A stretch of 64,000 nt of DNA from Mesorhizobium sp. WSM3859 (GTDB lineage: Bacteria; Pseudomonadota; Alphaproteobacteria; Rhizobiales; Rhizobiaceae), in the NCBI RefSeq assembly GCF_002295065.1, contig NZ_NSGG01000011.1, forward strand, positions 163,467-227,466. The letters are read 5' to 3'. Positions 17,609-25,501 of this stretch are shown piece by piece (the first letter of the stretch is position 1; each line of letters opens with the position of its first letter). Position numbers and translations under genes: made by a program. The notes beneath the pieces are model-generated. The model saw nothing but the letters and a program-made list of their open reading frames with translations. It was not told the DNA's origin and did no database searches.

Positions 17609-18421
17609 CTATTCGCGACCACCGTCGTTCTGCTTCAGCTCCTCCAGCGACGGCATCGAAACGATGTGATAACCGGAATCCACATAATGGATCTCGCCGG
17701 TAACACCCGACGAAAGATCGGAGAGCAGGTAAAGCGCCGCGCCGCCGACTTCGTCGAGGGTCACGGTGCGCCGCAGAGGCGAATTGCGCTGCTGATAGGA
17801 GAACATATGGCGGGCGTCGGAAACGCCCGAGCCGGCCAGCGTGCGCACCGGTCCGGCCGAGATGCCGTTCACCCTGATGCCGCGCGGCCCGTAGTCATTG
17901 GCAAGATAGCGCACGCTGGCCTCGAGCCCGGCCTTGGCGACGCCCATGACATTGTAGTTCGGCATCACCCGCACCGACCCTGCATAGGTGAGCGTGATCA
18001 TCGAGCCGCCATTGCCCATCAGCGCGGCGGCATTGCGGGCGACCTCGGTGAAGGAATAGCAGGAGATCACCATGGTGCGCACGAAATTGTCGCGGCTGGT
18101 GTCCGCATAGAGGCCCTTGAGCTCGTTCTTGTCGGAAAAGCCGATGGCGTGCACCACGAAGTCCAGCCCGCCCCAGGCCTTGCCGAGGGTCTCGAAAGTC
18201 GCGGTGACCGAGGCGCTGTCCTCGACATCGCATGGCACGACGAGCGAAGCGCCGAGCTTCTCGGCCAGCGGCTTGACCCGCCGCCCGAAGGCATCGCCCT
18301 GGTAGGTGAAGGCAAGCTCCGCCCCGTGCTCGGACAATTTCTTGGCGATGCCCCAGGCGATCGAGTGATCGTTGGCGACCCCCATGACAAGCCCGCGCTT
18401 GCCCTTCATCAACCCTTCCAT
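17609..18421 (-). CDS. fabI: Enoyl-[acyl-carrier-protein] reductase (NADH)
   Basis: FabI catalyses the last reduction of each fatty acid elongation cycle. The 270-aa protein has the NAD-binding start GLVMGVANDHSIAWGIAK and the FabI active site with Tyr146, Tyr156 and Lys163 (TYAGSVRVMPNYNVMGVAKA), the Y-x6-K spacing that separates FabI from ordinary short-chain dehydrogenases. ATG 18421 has AAGGA upstream; an inner ATG (MKGKRG) four codons later is possible. It lies 13 nt after fabB and with fabA forms a fabA-fabB-fabI unit. Confidence 0.95.
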   Translation of the reverse strand: MEGLMKGKRGLVMGVANDHSIAWGIAKKLSEHGAELAFTYQGDAFGRRVKPLAEKLGASLVVPCDVEDSASVTATFETLGKAWGGLDFVVHAIGFSDKNELKGLYADTSRDNFVRTMVISCYSFTEVARNAAALMGNGGSMITLTYAGSVRVMPNYNVMGVAKAGLEASVRYLANDYGPRGIRVNGISAGPVRTLAGSGVSDARHMFSYQQRNSPLRRTVTLDEVGGAALYLLSDLSSGVTGEIHYVDSGYHIVSMPSLEELKQNDGGRE

Positions 18422-18434
18422 GTGCGGCAGATCC

Positions 18435-19655
18435 TTATGCGGAATAGCGCTGGAAAATCAGCGTTGCGTTGGTGCCACCGAAACCGAAGGAATTGGACAA
18501 AACGGTGTCGATCTTGGCGTTGTCGATGCGCTTGCGCACGATCGGCATGCCCTCGAATTCCGGATCGAGTTCGTCGATATGGGCGCTCTCGCCGATGAAG
18601 CCGCCCTGCATCATCAGGATAGAATAGATCGACTCCTGCACGCCGGCCGCGCCCAGCGAGTGGCCGGTGAGCGACTTGGTCGAGGTGATGTAGGGCATCT
18701 TGTCGCCGAACACCTCGCGGATGGCGCCCATTTCCTTGGAATCGCCGACCGGCGTCGAGGTGCCGTGGGTGTTGATGTAGTCGACCGGGGTCGAGACGGT
18801 GGTAAGCGCCTGCCGCATGCAGCGGATGGCGCCTTCTCCCGAAGGCGCGACCATGTCATAGCCGTCGGAGGTCGCGCCGTAGCCAACGATTTCGGCATAG
18901 ATCTTGGCGCCGCGCGCCTTGGCGTGCTCCAGTTCTTCCAGCACCAGCACGCCGGCGCCGCCGGCGATGACGAAACCGTCGCGGTTGACGTCATAGGCGC
19001 GCGAAGCGGCCGATGCCTTGTCGTTAAACTTCGACGACATGGCGCCCATGGCGTCGAACAGGTCCGACATCGTCCAGTCCAGGTCTTCGTGTCCGCCGGC
19101 GAACATCACGTCCTGCTTGCCCCACTGGATCAGTTCGTAGGCATTGCCGATGCAATGCGCCGAGGTCGAGCAGGCCGATGAGATCGAATAGTTGACGCCG
19201 TGGATCTTGAACCATGTGGCCAGGGTGGCCGATGCCGTCGACGACATCGCCTTCGGCACGGCGAATGGACCGATGCGCTTGGGGCTGTTGTTCTTGATCG
19301 TGGTTTCGGCCGCTTCGACGATGGTCCGGGTCGACGGGCCGCCGGACCCCATCACGATGCCCGTCCGCTCATTGGTGATATCGCTTTCGCTTAAGCCCGC
19401 ATCGGCGATCGCCTGGTCCATGGCGACGTGGTTCCAAGCCGCGCCCTGGCTCAGGAAGCGCATGGCGCGGCGATCGATCATCGGGGTGGGATCGAGCGTC
19501 GGCGCGCCCCAGACCTGGCAGCGGAAGCCGTGCTCGGCGAAGGAATTGGAAAAGCTGATGCCGGATTTGGCATCGTAAAGCGAGCTCTGCACCTCGTTGG
19601 CATTGTTGCCGATCGACGACACAATGCCGAGCCCTGTCACTACGACCCGTCTCAT
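18435..19655 (-). CDS. fabB: 3-oxoacyl-[acyl-carrier-protein] synthase I
   Basis: FabB is the condensing enzyme needed to elongate unsaturated acyl chains. The 406-aa product starts MRRVVVTGLGIVSSIG and has the catalytic Cys162 in ISSACSTSAHCIG and the two His-containing motifs NTHGTSTPVGD and TKSLTGHSLGAAG. ATG 19655 has AAGGAG 6 nt upstream; a TTG two codons earlier is less likely. FabB next to FabA is the signature of the anaerobic unsaturated fatty acid pathway. Confidence 0.96.
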   Translation of the reverse strand: MRRVVVTGLGIVSSIGNNANEVQSSLYDAKSGISFSNSFAEHGFRCQVWGAPTLDPTPMIDRRAMRFLSQGAAWNHVAMDQAIADAGLSESDITNERTGIVMGSGGPSTRTIVEAAETTIKNNSPKRIGPFAVPKAMSSTASATLATWFKIHGVNYSISSACSTSAHCIGNAYELIQWGKQDVMFAGGHEDLDWTMSDLFDAMGAMSSKFNDKASAASRAYDVNRDGFVIAGGAGVLVLEELEHAKARGAKIYAEIVGYGATSDGYDMVAPSGEGAIRCMRQALTTVSTPVDYINTHGTSTPVGDSKEMGAIREVFGDKMPYITSTKSLTGHSLGAAGVQESIYSILMMQGGFIGESAHIDELDPEFEGMPIVRKRIDNAKIDTVLSNSFGFGGTNATLIFQRYSA

Positions 19656-19770
19656 TCGCAACTCCTTCCGGCGTATCCGGGCGGAAAACCTAGCCGGTTT
19701 TCACCTGTGATCATACGCAAATAAACTGACGTGGCGCCCATGGGTACGCGGACGCCGTGGCGAAAAACGG

Positions 19771-20286
19771 TCAGGCGGCCGACTGCTTGGACAAGCCGAC
19801 CTTCAGATCCGTGGCGGCGTATATGGGTTCGCCATCCGCCTTAAGCCAGCCGTCGGCGATGCCGAGCACCAGCCGGCCGCGCATCACGCGCTTGAAGTCG
19901 ACGCCGTACTCGACCTTCTTCACCGACGGCGTCACCATGCCCTTGAACTTCACCTCGCCGGTCGAGAGCGCCATGCCCTTGCCGGGTTCGCCCAGCCAGC
20001 CGAGATAGAAACCGGTCAACTGCCACATCGCGTCGAGGCCGAGGCAGCCCGGCATGATCGGATTGCCGATGAAGTGGCAGGCGAAGAACCACAGGTCCGG
20101 CTTGATGTCGAATTCGGCGCGGATGAAGCCCTTGTCGAAAGCGCCGCCGGTCTCGCTGATCTCGGTGATGCGGTCGAACATCAGCATAGGTGGGTAGGGC
20201 AGCTGGGCGTTGCCTGGCCCGAACAGGTCGCCGCGGGCGCAGGTGAGCAGTTCCTCGTAATCGTAGCTGGACTTTTGATCCGCCAT
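19771..20286 (-). CDS. fabA: 3-hydroxydecanoyl-[acyl-carrier-protein] dehydratase/isomerase
   Basis: FabA dehydrates 3-hydroxydecanoyl-ACP and isomerises trans-2 to cis-3-decenoyl-ACP, the branch point for unsaturated fatty acids. The 171-aa protein has the usual length, with active-site His71 and Asp85 in ACHFIGNPIMPGCLGLDAM. ATG 20286 (MADQKSSYDYEEL) fits the family start; a frame extension to 20349 is not conserved-looking. It is the first gene of the fabA-fabB-fabI group and divergent from irr, separated by 247 bp that must hold both promoters. Confidence 0.96.
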   Translation of the reverse strand: MADQKSSYDYEELLTCARGDLFGPGNAQLPYPPMLMFDRITEISETGGAFDKGFIRAEFDIKPDLWFFACHFIGNPIMPGCLGLDAMWQLTGFYLGWLGEPGKGMALSTGEVKFKGMVTPSVKKVEYGVDFKRVMRGRLVLGIADGWLKADGEPIYAATDLKVGLSKQSAA

Positions 20287-20417
20287 CAAATTTCCGTCCC
20301 CGTGTTCTTCGCGGGCGGCAGGGCGCCCTTGTCGTTGGTTTCCTAACACACTCTGTTTGCGGCCGGAAACCGGCGTTTGCGCTTACCCCGTGCGCCTGCC
20401 CGGGTCAATGCGCGCTA

Positions 20418-20445
20418 TTGATCGCATTCAGACTACAGAATATAT
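20418..20445 (+). promoter_or_regulatory. Possible irr promoter
   Basis: TTGATC (20418-20423) and ATATAT (20440-20445) are 16 nt apart, a reasonable match to vegetative -35 and -10 boxes, about 90 nt before the chosen irr start. This is pattern matching only. Confidence 0.35.
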
Positions 20446-20533
20446 GTCGGCTGATGTCCGGTTTTGGCTTTCGACGTCTTTTTGCCACTCTGGACCTGTT
20501 GGTGGGCTGGGCAACAAGCTTCGAAGCGAAGAG

Positions 20534-20965
20534 ATGGATTCGGGCTACCGGAAGGAAAATGTCGCTGTGGACAAGCGGGTTCGCGAAGCCGGCCTGAGGC
20601 CGACGCGCCAGCGCATCGCGCTGGCCGATCTGCTTTTCGCCAAGGGCGACCGCCACCTTTCGGCCGAGGAACTGCATGAGGAGGCGATCGCCGCCGGTGT
20701 GCCGGTTTCGCTGGCGACGGTCTATAACGCGCTCCATCAGTTCACGGAGGCCGGCCTGTTGCGCATCCTGGCGGTCGAAGGCTCGAAAACCTATTTCGAC
20801 ACCAACACCTCCGACCATCATCACTTCTACGTCGAGGGCGAGAACCGGATTTTCGACATCGAAAGCGGACCGGTCACCATCTCCAACCTGCCGGCACCGC
20901 CGGAGGGCATGGAGATCGCCAATGTCGACATCGTCGTGAGGCTTCGCCCGAAGCGCGGCGACTGA
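20534..20965 (+). CDS. irr: Fur-family iron response regulator Irr
   Basis: Irr is the rhizobial heme-sensing member of the Fur family and represses or activates iron and heme genes when iron is low. The 143-aa protein shows AGLRPTRQRIALADLLFAKG and LSAEELHEEAIAAGVPVSLA of the winged helix, and the His-rich heme/metal site NTSDHHHFYVEGENRIFDI. The N-terminal Cys-Pro heme motif of Bradyrhizobium Irr is absent, as is usual in Rhizobium and Mesorhizobium. ATG 20534 was chosen; GTG 20567, with AAGGA upstream, is a real alternative. irr beside fabA is a known rhizobial arrangement. Confidence 0.92.
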   Translation: MDSGYRKENVAVDKRVREAGLRPTRQRIALADLLFAKGDRHLSAEELHEEAIAAGVPVSLATVYNALHQFTEAGLLRILAVEGSKTYFDTNTSDHHHFYVEGENRIFDIESGPVTISNLPAPPEGMEIANVDIVVRLRPKRGD

Positions 20966-20969
20966 TCTC

Positions 20970-21356
20970 GTGGCGACGCGGCCCGTCGACCTGATCGTCC
21001 GGTTTGAGTGGGGCACCGTCGCCGCCTTGGCCGTCGTTTGCTACGCACTGGCCGGCTTTTCCTGGTGGCTGTTTGCGCTGCTTATCCTGGCGCCGGACCT
21101 GTCGATGCTGGGCTACCTCGCCGGGCCGCGCGTCGGCGCCGTTACCTACAACGCCTTGCATATCCTGATTGCCCCGCTCGTCCTTCTGCTCGCGGGCGCG
21201 TTGCTCGCCGGCCCGCTCACGACCGCCGTGGCGCTGATCTGGATAGCGCATATCGCGATCGACCGCGCCCTGGGTTATGGGCTGAAGCTGCCGACAGGCT
21301 TCCAGGATACGCATCTCGGCCGCATCGGCCGCGACCGCAGCGGCGCGACCGACTGA
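20970..21356 (+). CDS. DUF4260-type small membrane protein
   Basis: The 128-aa protein has three or four membrane helices (about 15-35, 38-58, 65-88, 90-108) and ends with the DUF4260 signature ALGYGLKLPTGFQDTHLGRI. Function of the family is not known. GTG 20970 lies 4 nt after the irr stop, so it may be co-transcribed with irr. The frame and codon use suit a real gene. Confidence 0.8.
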   Translation: MATRPVDLIVRFEWGTVAALAVVCYALAGFSWWLFALLILAPDLSMLGYLAGPRVGAVTYNALHILIAPLVLLLAGALLAGPLTTAVALIWIAHIAIDRALGYGLKLPTGFQDTHLGRIGRDRSGATD

Positions 21357-21363
21357 GGCGTAT

Positions 21364-21506
21364 CGAGATTCAGGTCAGGCCGAGTCGAGAATGATGGTTT
21401 GCGAAAACCGGCCTTCGCCGGCCGTAGCCTGCATCGGCGGAAACACTTATGAGGCTTCGGCCGGCGAAGGCGGGAAGCGCCGTAGGCCGGCCTCACCTGA
21501 ATATCG
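21364..21506. repeat. Palindromic intergenic element with 19-bp imperfect arms
   Basis: CGAGATTCAGGTCAGGCCG (21364-21382) and CGGCCTCACCTGAATATCG (21488-21506) are inverted copies with two or three mismatches. Between them GGCCTTCGCCGGCCG and CGGCCGGCGAAGGC form a second inverted pair. It fills the gap between two convergent genes. Confidence 0.65.
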
Positions 21507-21515
21507 ACACGGACC

Positions 21516-22073
21516 TTAGTTCTTGAACTTCTCGCCCGGATAGGCGCCCCAGACCTGCGACTGGGCCATCCAGCCGGTGTGGCCGTCAAAGGTCATTTCG
21601 CACCATTGGCCGTCGCATTTCTTGATCGAGCCGATCACGCCCGGCTCGATGATGGCGATGACGCCGGCATCCTTGTCGGGCTCGTCAAGCAGGTTCACCT
21701 GCCCGCCCTTGCCACGCTGCCAGGGCGCGACGATGGCGGTGCGACGGCCGGAGAGCAGCGACTGGTTGATCCAGCCTTCCGAGCCGTCGGCATCGCGCAC
21801 GCGGCGCCAGGTGTCGAATTCCTGGATGACTTCCATCGGCAGGCCGGCCTTCATGTACATCCAGTTGACGGAATAATTGGCGCCGGGGCCGACGCGCGAA
21901 TTGACGCGGGCCGGTTTCAGGCTGACGAAGCGCGGCAGCGGCAGGCCGCTCGGGCCAAGCGTTATGGTTTGTGCCGGCGCGGCCGCGCTTTGCGCGAATG
22001 CCTGCGGCGCGCAAAGGAGGGCGCCAAGGATGGCTGCGCTGAAGGCCAGGCGAAGCGACGCGAAACCAGACAC
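21516..22073 (-). CDS. Exported SH3-domain protein
   Basis: The 185-aa protein starts with a clear signal peptide (LRLAFSAAILGALLCAPQAFA, then QSAAAP). Two bacterial SH3-like units follow, one with ARVNSRVGPGANYSVNWMYM and W-rich DTWRRVRDADGSEGWINQSL, the second with VNLLDEPDKDAGVIAIIEPG and GHTGWMAQSQVWGAYPGE. Such proteins probably bind the cell wall or sense it in the periplasm. GTG 22073 was preferred over GTG 22136 because AAAGGA precedes it and it places the signal peptide at the N-terminus. Confidence 0.85.
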   Translation of the reverse strand: MSGFASLRLAFSAAILGALLCAPQAFAQSAAAPAQTITLGPSGLPLPRFVSLKPARVNSRVGPGANYSVNWMYMKAGLPMEVIQEFDTWRRVRDADGSEGWINQSLLSGRRTAIVAPWQRGKGGQVNLLDEPDKDAGVIAIIEPGVIGSIKKCDGQWCEMTFDGHTGWMAQSQVWGAYPGEKFKN

Positions 22074-22223
22074 TTTCGTTCCTTTCGGCGCCGGTCCGTC
22101 GGATGAGCGCCCCTTTTTCTTTGTCTTCGGCGGCACCGCTTGTTACAGGAGTGGGCTGATGCCGCGACTGGCTACAAGTTTCGCCGGTCTTGGTTAAAGA
22201 GGTCTCAACGAGATCGGTTTCGA

Positions 22224-22272
22224 GAGCATGATCCCGAAAAGCGGGAACAGGTTTTCGGAAAAGATCATGCTC
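22224..22272. repeat. GAGCATGATC-family palindrome
   Basis: It starts GAGCATGATCCCGAAAAGCG and ends TTTTCGGAAAAGATCATGCTC-like sequence, nearly identical to the copies at 49865 and 50404. It lies upstream of the 2-hydroxyacid dehydrogenase gene. Confidence 0.85.
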
Positions 22273-22286
22273 CAAAAAAGAGTAGG

Positions 22287-22321
22287 ATCAGGATGACGAT
22301 TCAACGAAACGTCATCCTGAT
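22287..22321. repeat. 12-bp perfect inverted repeat before the dehydrogenase gene
   Basis: ATCAGGATGACG (22287-22298) and CGTCATCCTGAT (22310-22321) flank an 11-nt loop, ending 21 nt before the next start codon. It could be an operator or part of the adjoining repeat element. Confidence 0.6.
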
Positions 22322-22342
22322 CGAGGAAGCTTCGGGGATAAA

Positions 22343-23344
22343 ATGCCAGGCAAAAAACGGCCCCTCGTCGTCATCACGCGCAAGCTGCCCGACCCTGTCG
22401 AGACCCGCATGCGCGAGCTGTTCGACGCAAGGCTGAATGTCGAGGACCGGCCGATGACCCAGCCTGAGCTGGTGGCGGCGGTCAAGGAAGCCGACGTGCT
22501 GGTTCCCACCATCACCGACCACATCGACGCGGCGCTGATCGCCCAGGCCGGCGAAAACCTGAAGCTGATCGCCAATTTCGGCAACGGCGTCGACAAGATC
22601 GACGTCGCGGCGGCCGCCAAGAAAGGCATCACCGTCACCAACACGCCGAATGTGCTGACCGAAGACACCGCCGACATGACCCTGGCGCTGATGCTTGCCG
22701 TGCCGCGCCGGCTCGCCGAAGGCGCCAATGTGCTGACGGGCGAGAAGAAATGGGCCGGCTGGTCGCCGACCTGGATGCTCGGCCGGCGCATCTGGGGCAA
22801 ACGTCTCGGCATCGTCGGCATGGGCCGCATCGGCACGGCCGTCGCCAGGCGGGCCAAGGCCTTCGGCCTCTCGATCCACTACCACAACCGGCACCGGGTG
22901 CTGCCGGCGGTCGAGGAGGAGCTTGAGGCAACCTATTGGGAAAGCCTCGACCAGATGCTGGCCCGCATGGACATCATCTCCGTCAATTGTCCCTCGACGC
23001 CGGCGACGTTCCACCTTTTATCCGGCCGTCGGCTGGCGCTGATGCAGCCTTCGGCCTACCTCGTCAACACCGCGCGCGGCGACATCATCGACGAGGAAGC
23101 GCTGATCAAGCTGATCCACGACGGCAAGATCGCCGGCGCCGGGCTCGACGTCTATGAGCACGAGCCGGCGCTGAACACCAAGCTGTTGAAGCTTGCGGCC
23201 AAGGGCAAGGTGGTGCTTCTGCCGCATATGGGCTCGGCCACGCTCGAGGGCCGCATCGACATGGGCGAGAAGGTGATCATCAACATCCGCGCCTTCTTCG
23301 ACGGCCACCGCCCGCCGGACCGCGTTCTGCCGCTGAGGGCCTGA
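22343..23344 (+). CDS. D-isomer-specific 2-hydroxyacid dehydrogenase (glyoxylate reductase type)
   Basis: The 333-aa protein belongs to the family that reduces glyoxylate, hydroxypyruvate or other 2-oxoacids with NAD(P)H. It has the Rossmann motif GIVGMGRIGTAVARRAKAFG near 155-175, the substrate segment NFGNGVDKID, the conserved Arg in VNTARGDIIDEEAL, a Glu in the VYEHEP segment, and the catalytic His in LLPHMGSATLEGR. The substrate cannot be fixed from sequence; GyaR-like glyoxylate reductase is the best guess. ATG 22343 follows a repeat and a hairpin. It is convergent with the AcnX genes, with 4 nt between stops. Confidence 0.88.
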   Translation: MPGKKRPLVVITRKLPDPVETRMRELFDARLNVEDRPMTQPELVAAVKEADVLVPTITDHIDAALIAQAGENLKLIANFGNGVDKIDVAAAAKKGITVTNTPNVLTEDTADMTLALMLAVPRRLAEGANVLTGEKKWAGWSPTWMLGRRIWGKRLGIVGMGRIGTAVARRAKAFGLSIHYHNRHRVLPAVEEELEATYWESLDQMLARMDIISVNCPSTPATFHLLSGRRLALMQPSAYLVNTARGDIIDEEALIKLIHDGKIAGAGLDVYEHEPALNTKLLKLAAKGKVVLLPHMGSATLEGRIDMGEKVIINIRAFFDGHRPPDRVLPLRA

Positions 23345-23348
23345 AGGC

Positions 23349-23762
23349 CTAAACGGCCACGGCAACCGCGCCGTCCGCGCCGACGCTTACCGCGCCTCCG
23401 CGGTAGGCATCGAACGCGCCGCGGTCGAGCCGCACCGCGATTGGCGTTTCCCAGCTCATCTCGCGGGCGACGATCAGGCCGAGCAGCAGGATGGCGTCCG
23501 GCTCGTGCAGCACCAGGGCCGCCGGCGCGCGGCCGTTGTGGACCAACTCCATCAGTACCGCCGAAGCCGATGATGAGCCGATCGTGCCCGGCAGGAACAG
23601 CACTTTGCCTGCAATGACCTCGCCATGCTGCGGATGGCGGACATCGGCGATGCGGCCCGTCTTCGGGTTGACGCCGCCCCAGAAGCTGATTGGCGCCGTC
23701 AGCACCAGCGCCTCGCCTTCGCCCGCTCTGCCCGGCACCAAGATCTCGGCTGCTGCGCTCAT
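23349..23762 (-). CDS. Aconitase X small (swivel) subunit
   Basis: The 137-aa DUF126 protein is the swivelling domain of two-subunit AcnX enzymes, with LVLTAPISFWGGVNPKTGRI and the conserved PGTIGSSSASAVLMEL. It must pair with the large subunit encoded directly upstream; the ATG here overlaps the large-subunit stop (ATGA), so synthesis is coupled. Bacterial two-subunit AcnX proteins that have been studied are cis-3-hydroxy-L-proline dehydratases. Whether this one has that substrate is inference, as no proline-racemase or ketimine reductase gene is in the window. Confidence 0.9.
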   Translation of the reverse strand: MSAAAEILVPGRAGEGEALVLTAPISFWGGVNPKTGRIADVRHPQHGEVIAGKVLFLPGTIGSSSASAVLMELVHNGRAPAALVLHEPDAILLLGLIVAREMSWETPIAVRLDRGAFDAYRGGAVSVGADGAVAVAV

Positions 23763-25012
23763 GCGGCGATATCCGTGAAGACCGGTCTGCCGAGGACTGC
23801 GCTTTCGACGCAGTCGGCGAGCGAGGCGTAGAGCACCGCATAGCCGGTGTTGCCCGGCGCGTAATGCGCGAACTTGCCCGAATTGGTCATCAGCACGCCA
23901 TTGCCGATGTCTGGCATGATCGGCGTCACCACCACGCATGTGTCGGCGACGATGACCACGCCGCTGGCCTCGAGCCTTTTGCGCCGGCCGTCCTTGTCTA
24001 GCGAGGCAAGCGCGTGACGGCCGGTGCAGGCATAGATCGGCACGGCTAGCCGCCGTCCAGCGATCAGTCGCTCCAGGCTGTCGAATTCGATGGCTGACAA
24101 ATGCGGGCTGCCGATTGCCACCGCATCGATCGTCTTGGCCGCCGCCGCGGTGGACAAGCCGGCGCGCGCCTTGGCAACCATCTGAGGCGTCACGCGGATC
24201 ACCGCCTCCGGCTCCGGTCCGGCCAGAATGGTTGCGACGTCGGGAGCCTCGGGCGTGACGCCGGCGATGTGGAACAGGCCGACCGCGCCGGACGATGCGG
24301 CCGCCGCGCCGAAGGCTTTCAGCGCGTCCTCGCCGGGATGACCGGCCACGCCCGTGACGACACCGATCGCGTTGCCGACCTCGCGGCCGTAGAGGCTGCC
24401 CAGGACAGGCCAGGCGATCTCCGAGGCAAGGAAGGAAGGCGACAGGCACGAGACATCGAAAATGAGCCGCCCCCGGCGATTCTCGGGCCGGTGCAGCCCG
24501 TAATCCGGGGCGCGGCCGACAATGGCGCAGGCAATGTCGAGAAAATCGCCATAGCGGTTGGTGCGCGCGCCCAGCACCGAGTTGCAGAAGACGACCGCGT
24601 TGGACTCGCCCCAGGCCACGTCGCTGCCGAGTGCTGGCCTGTGTCCGGCCTGATAGGGCGCGCAGGTCCAGCTCTGCTCGCAGCCGAGCTTGCGATAGGC
24701 CTCCATCATCCGCCGCGCCATGCCGCGCTGCGGCTCTTCGAGACGAATGCGCGAGCAGCCCATCAGGTCGAGCGCTCCGACATTGAGCGTCGAGCGCACC
24801 GCGACCTTCGCGCCGCCTTCGACCAGTTTCTCGGCAAACAACGTGCCGGAATCGCCGTGATAGAGCGCCCCGTCGATATGCGCGGACGCGATCGGGATGA
24901 GTCGCGGCGCGCCGAGCAGCCTGGCGCTTTCGGCGACGATGCGCATCGCCATGCTCGCGCCGTCCTGGCCAGCGGCGATCGCCTGTTCTTCCGGGCTAAA
25001 TGAAAGGCTCAA
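23759..25012 (-). CDS. Aconitase X large subunit (possible cis-3-hydroxy-L-proline dehydratase)
   Basis: This 417-aa DUF521 protein is the catalytic part of AcnX, an aconitase relative. It shows family segments SAHIDGALYHGDSGTLFAEK, GCEQSWTCAPYQAGHRPALG, WGESNAVVFCNSVLGARTNR and PDIGNGVLMTNSGKFAHYAP, with cysteines placed to bind an Fe-S cluster. The start is TTG 25012, whose last bases overlap the TGA of the GNAT gene; the family start (SFSPEEQAIAAGQDG) begins right there. Together with the small subunit it should dehydrate a hydroxy acid or hydroxyproline. Archaeal relatives act on mevalonate-5-phosphate, but bacterial ones like this act on hydroxyproline. Confidence 0.9.
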   Translation of the reverse strand: MSLSFSPEEQAIAAGQDGASMAMRIVAESARLLGAPRLIPIASAHIDGALYHGDSGTLFAEKLVEGGAKVAVRSTLNVGALDLMGCSRIRLEEPQRGMARRMMEAYRKLGCEQSWTCAPYQAGHRPALGSDVAWGESNAVVFCNSVLGARTNRYGDFLDIACAIVGRAPDYGLHRPENRRGRLIFDVSCLSPSFLASEIAWPVLGSLYGREVGNAIGVVTGVAGHPGEDALKAFGAAAASSGAVGLFHIAGVTPEAPDVATILAGPEPEAVIRVTPQMVAKARAGLSTAAAAKTIDAVAIGSPHLSAIEFDSLERLIAGRRLAVPIYACTGRHALASLDKDGRRKRLEASGVVIVADTCVVVTPIMPDIGNGVLMTNSGKFAHYAPGNTGYAVLYASLADCVESAVLGRPVFTDIAA

Positions 25013-25497
25013 GTTAGCACCTTGCGCATGGTGATTGAGGTCGGCCTGTCATACCCCGCATGCGCCGTGCGCCCGGTCTCGCGAAAGCCGAGCCGGGCGA
25101 AGGTTGCATGGTTCGCGGTCAGTTCGATGCGGGTCTGCAACTCGATCGCATCCTTGCCGCGTTCGCGGGTAAGATCCTCGACCCCTTGCATCAGCCGGGC
25201 TCCGACGCCTTGACCCTGGAGCGCTGGTTCGACCGCGAGCTTGCCGACATAGAAATCCCGCGCCCGCTCCAGCGCGAAGACGCAGCCGACGATGCGGTCG
25301 TTCTCGACGGCCAGAAACCCCGTCTCCTTCTTCGCTTTCTCGGCAAGGCTGTCGGCGCTCAGAAGATGTGCTGAGGATGGCGGGTCGATGACGCCGTCCA
25401 TAGAGGCAAAGGCGCGGCGAATCAGCGCGAGCAAGTCGCCCCATCGGTCGAAATCCGCGGGAAGGCCGATTATGGAGATGCCGACGGTCTGGTCCAT
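25009..25497 (-). CDS. GNAT-family N-acetyltransferase
   Basis: The 162-aa protein has the GNAT fold, with FLAVENDRIVGCVFALE, the acetyl-CoA-binding LAVEPALQGQGVGARLMQ (Q/R-x-x-G-x-G/A), and the C-terminal NHATFARLGFRETGRTAHAG. It resembles small-molecule or self-detoxifying acetyltransferases, but the substrate is not evident. ATG 25497 (MDQTVGIS) lies 4 nt after the moeB stop; the open frame extends upstream inside moeB but is unlikely to be used. It overlaps the AcnX large gene, so moeB, GNAT and the AcnX genes form one coupled unit. Confidence 0.88.
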   Translation of the reverse strand: MDQTVGISIIGLPADFDRWGDLLALIRRAFASMDGVIDPPSSAHLLSADSLAEKAKKETGFLAVENDRIVGCVFALERARDFYVGKLAVEPALQGQGVGARLMQGVEDLTRERGKDAIELQTRIELTANHATFARLGFRETGRTAHAGYDRPTSITMRKVLT

Positions 25498-25501
25498 GCG
25501 C

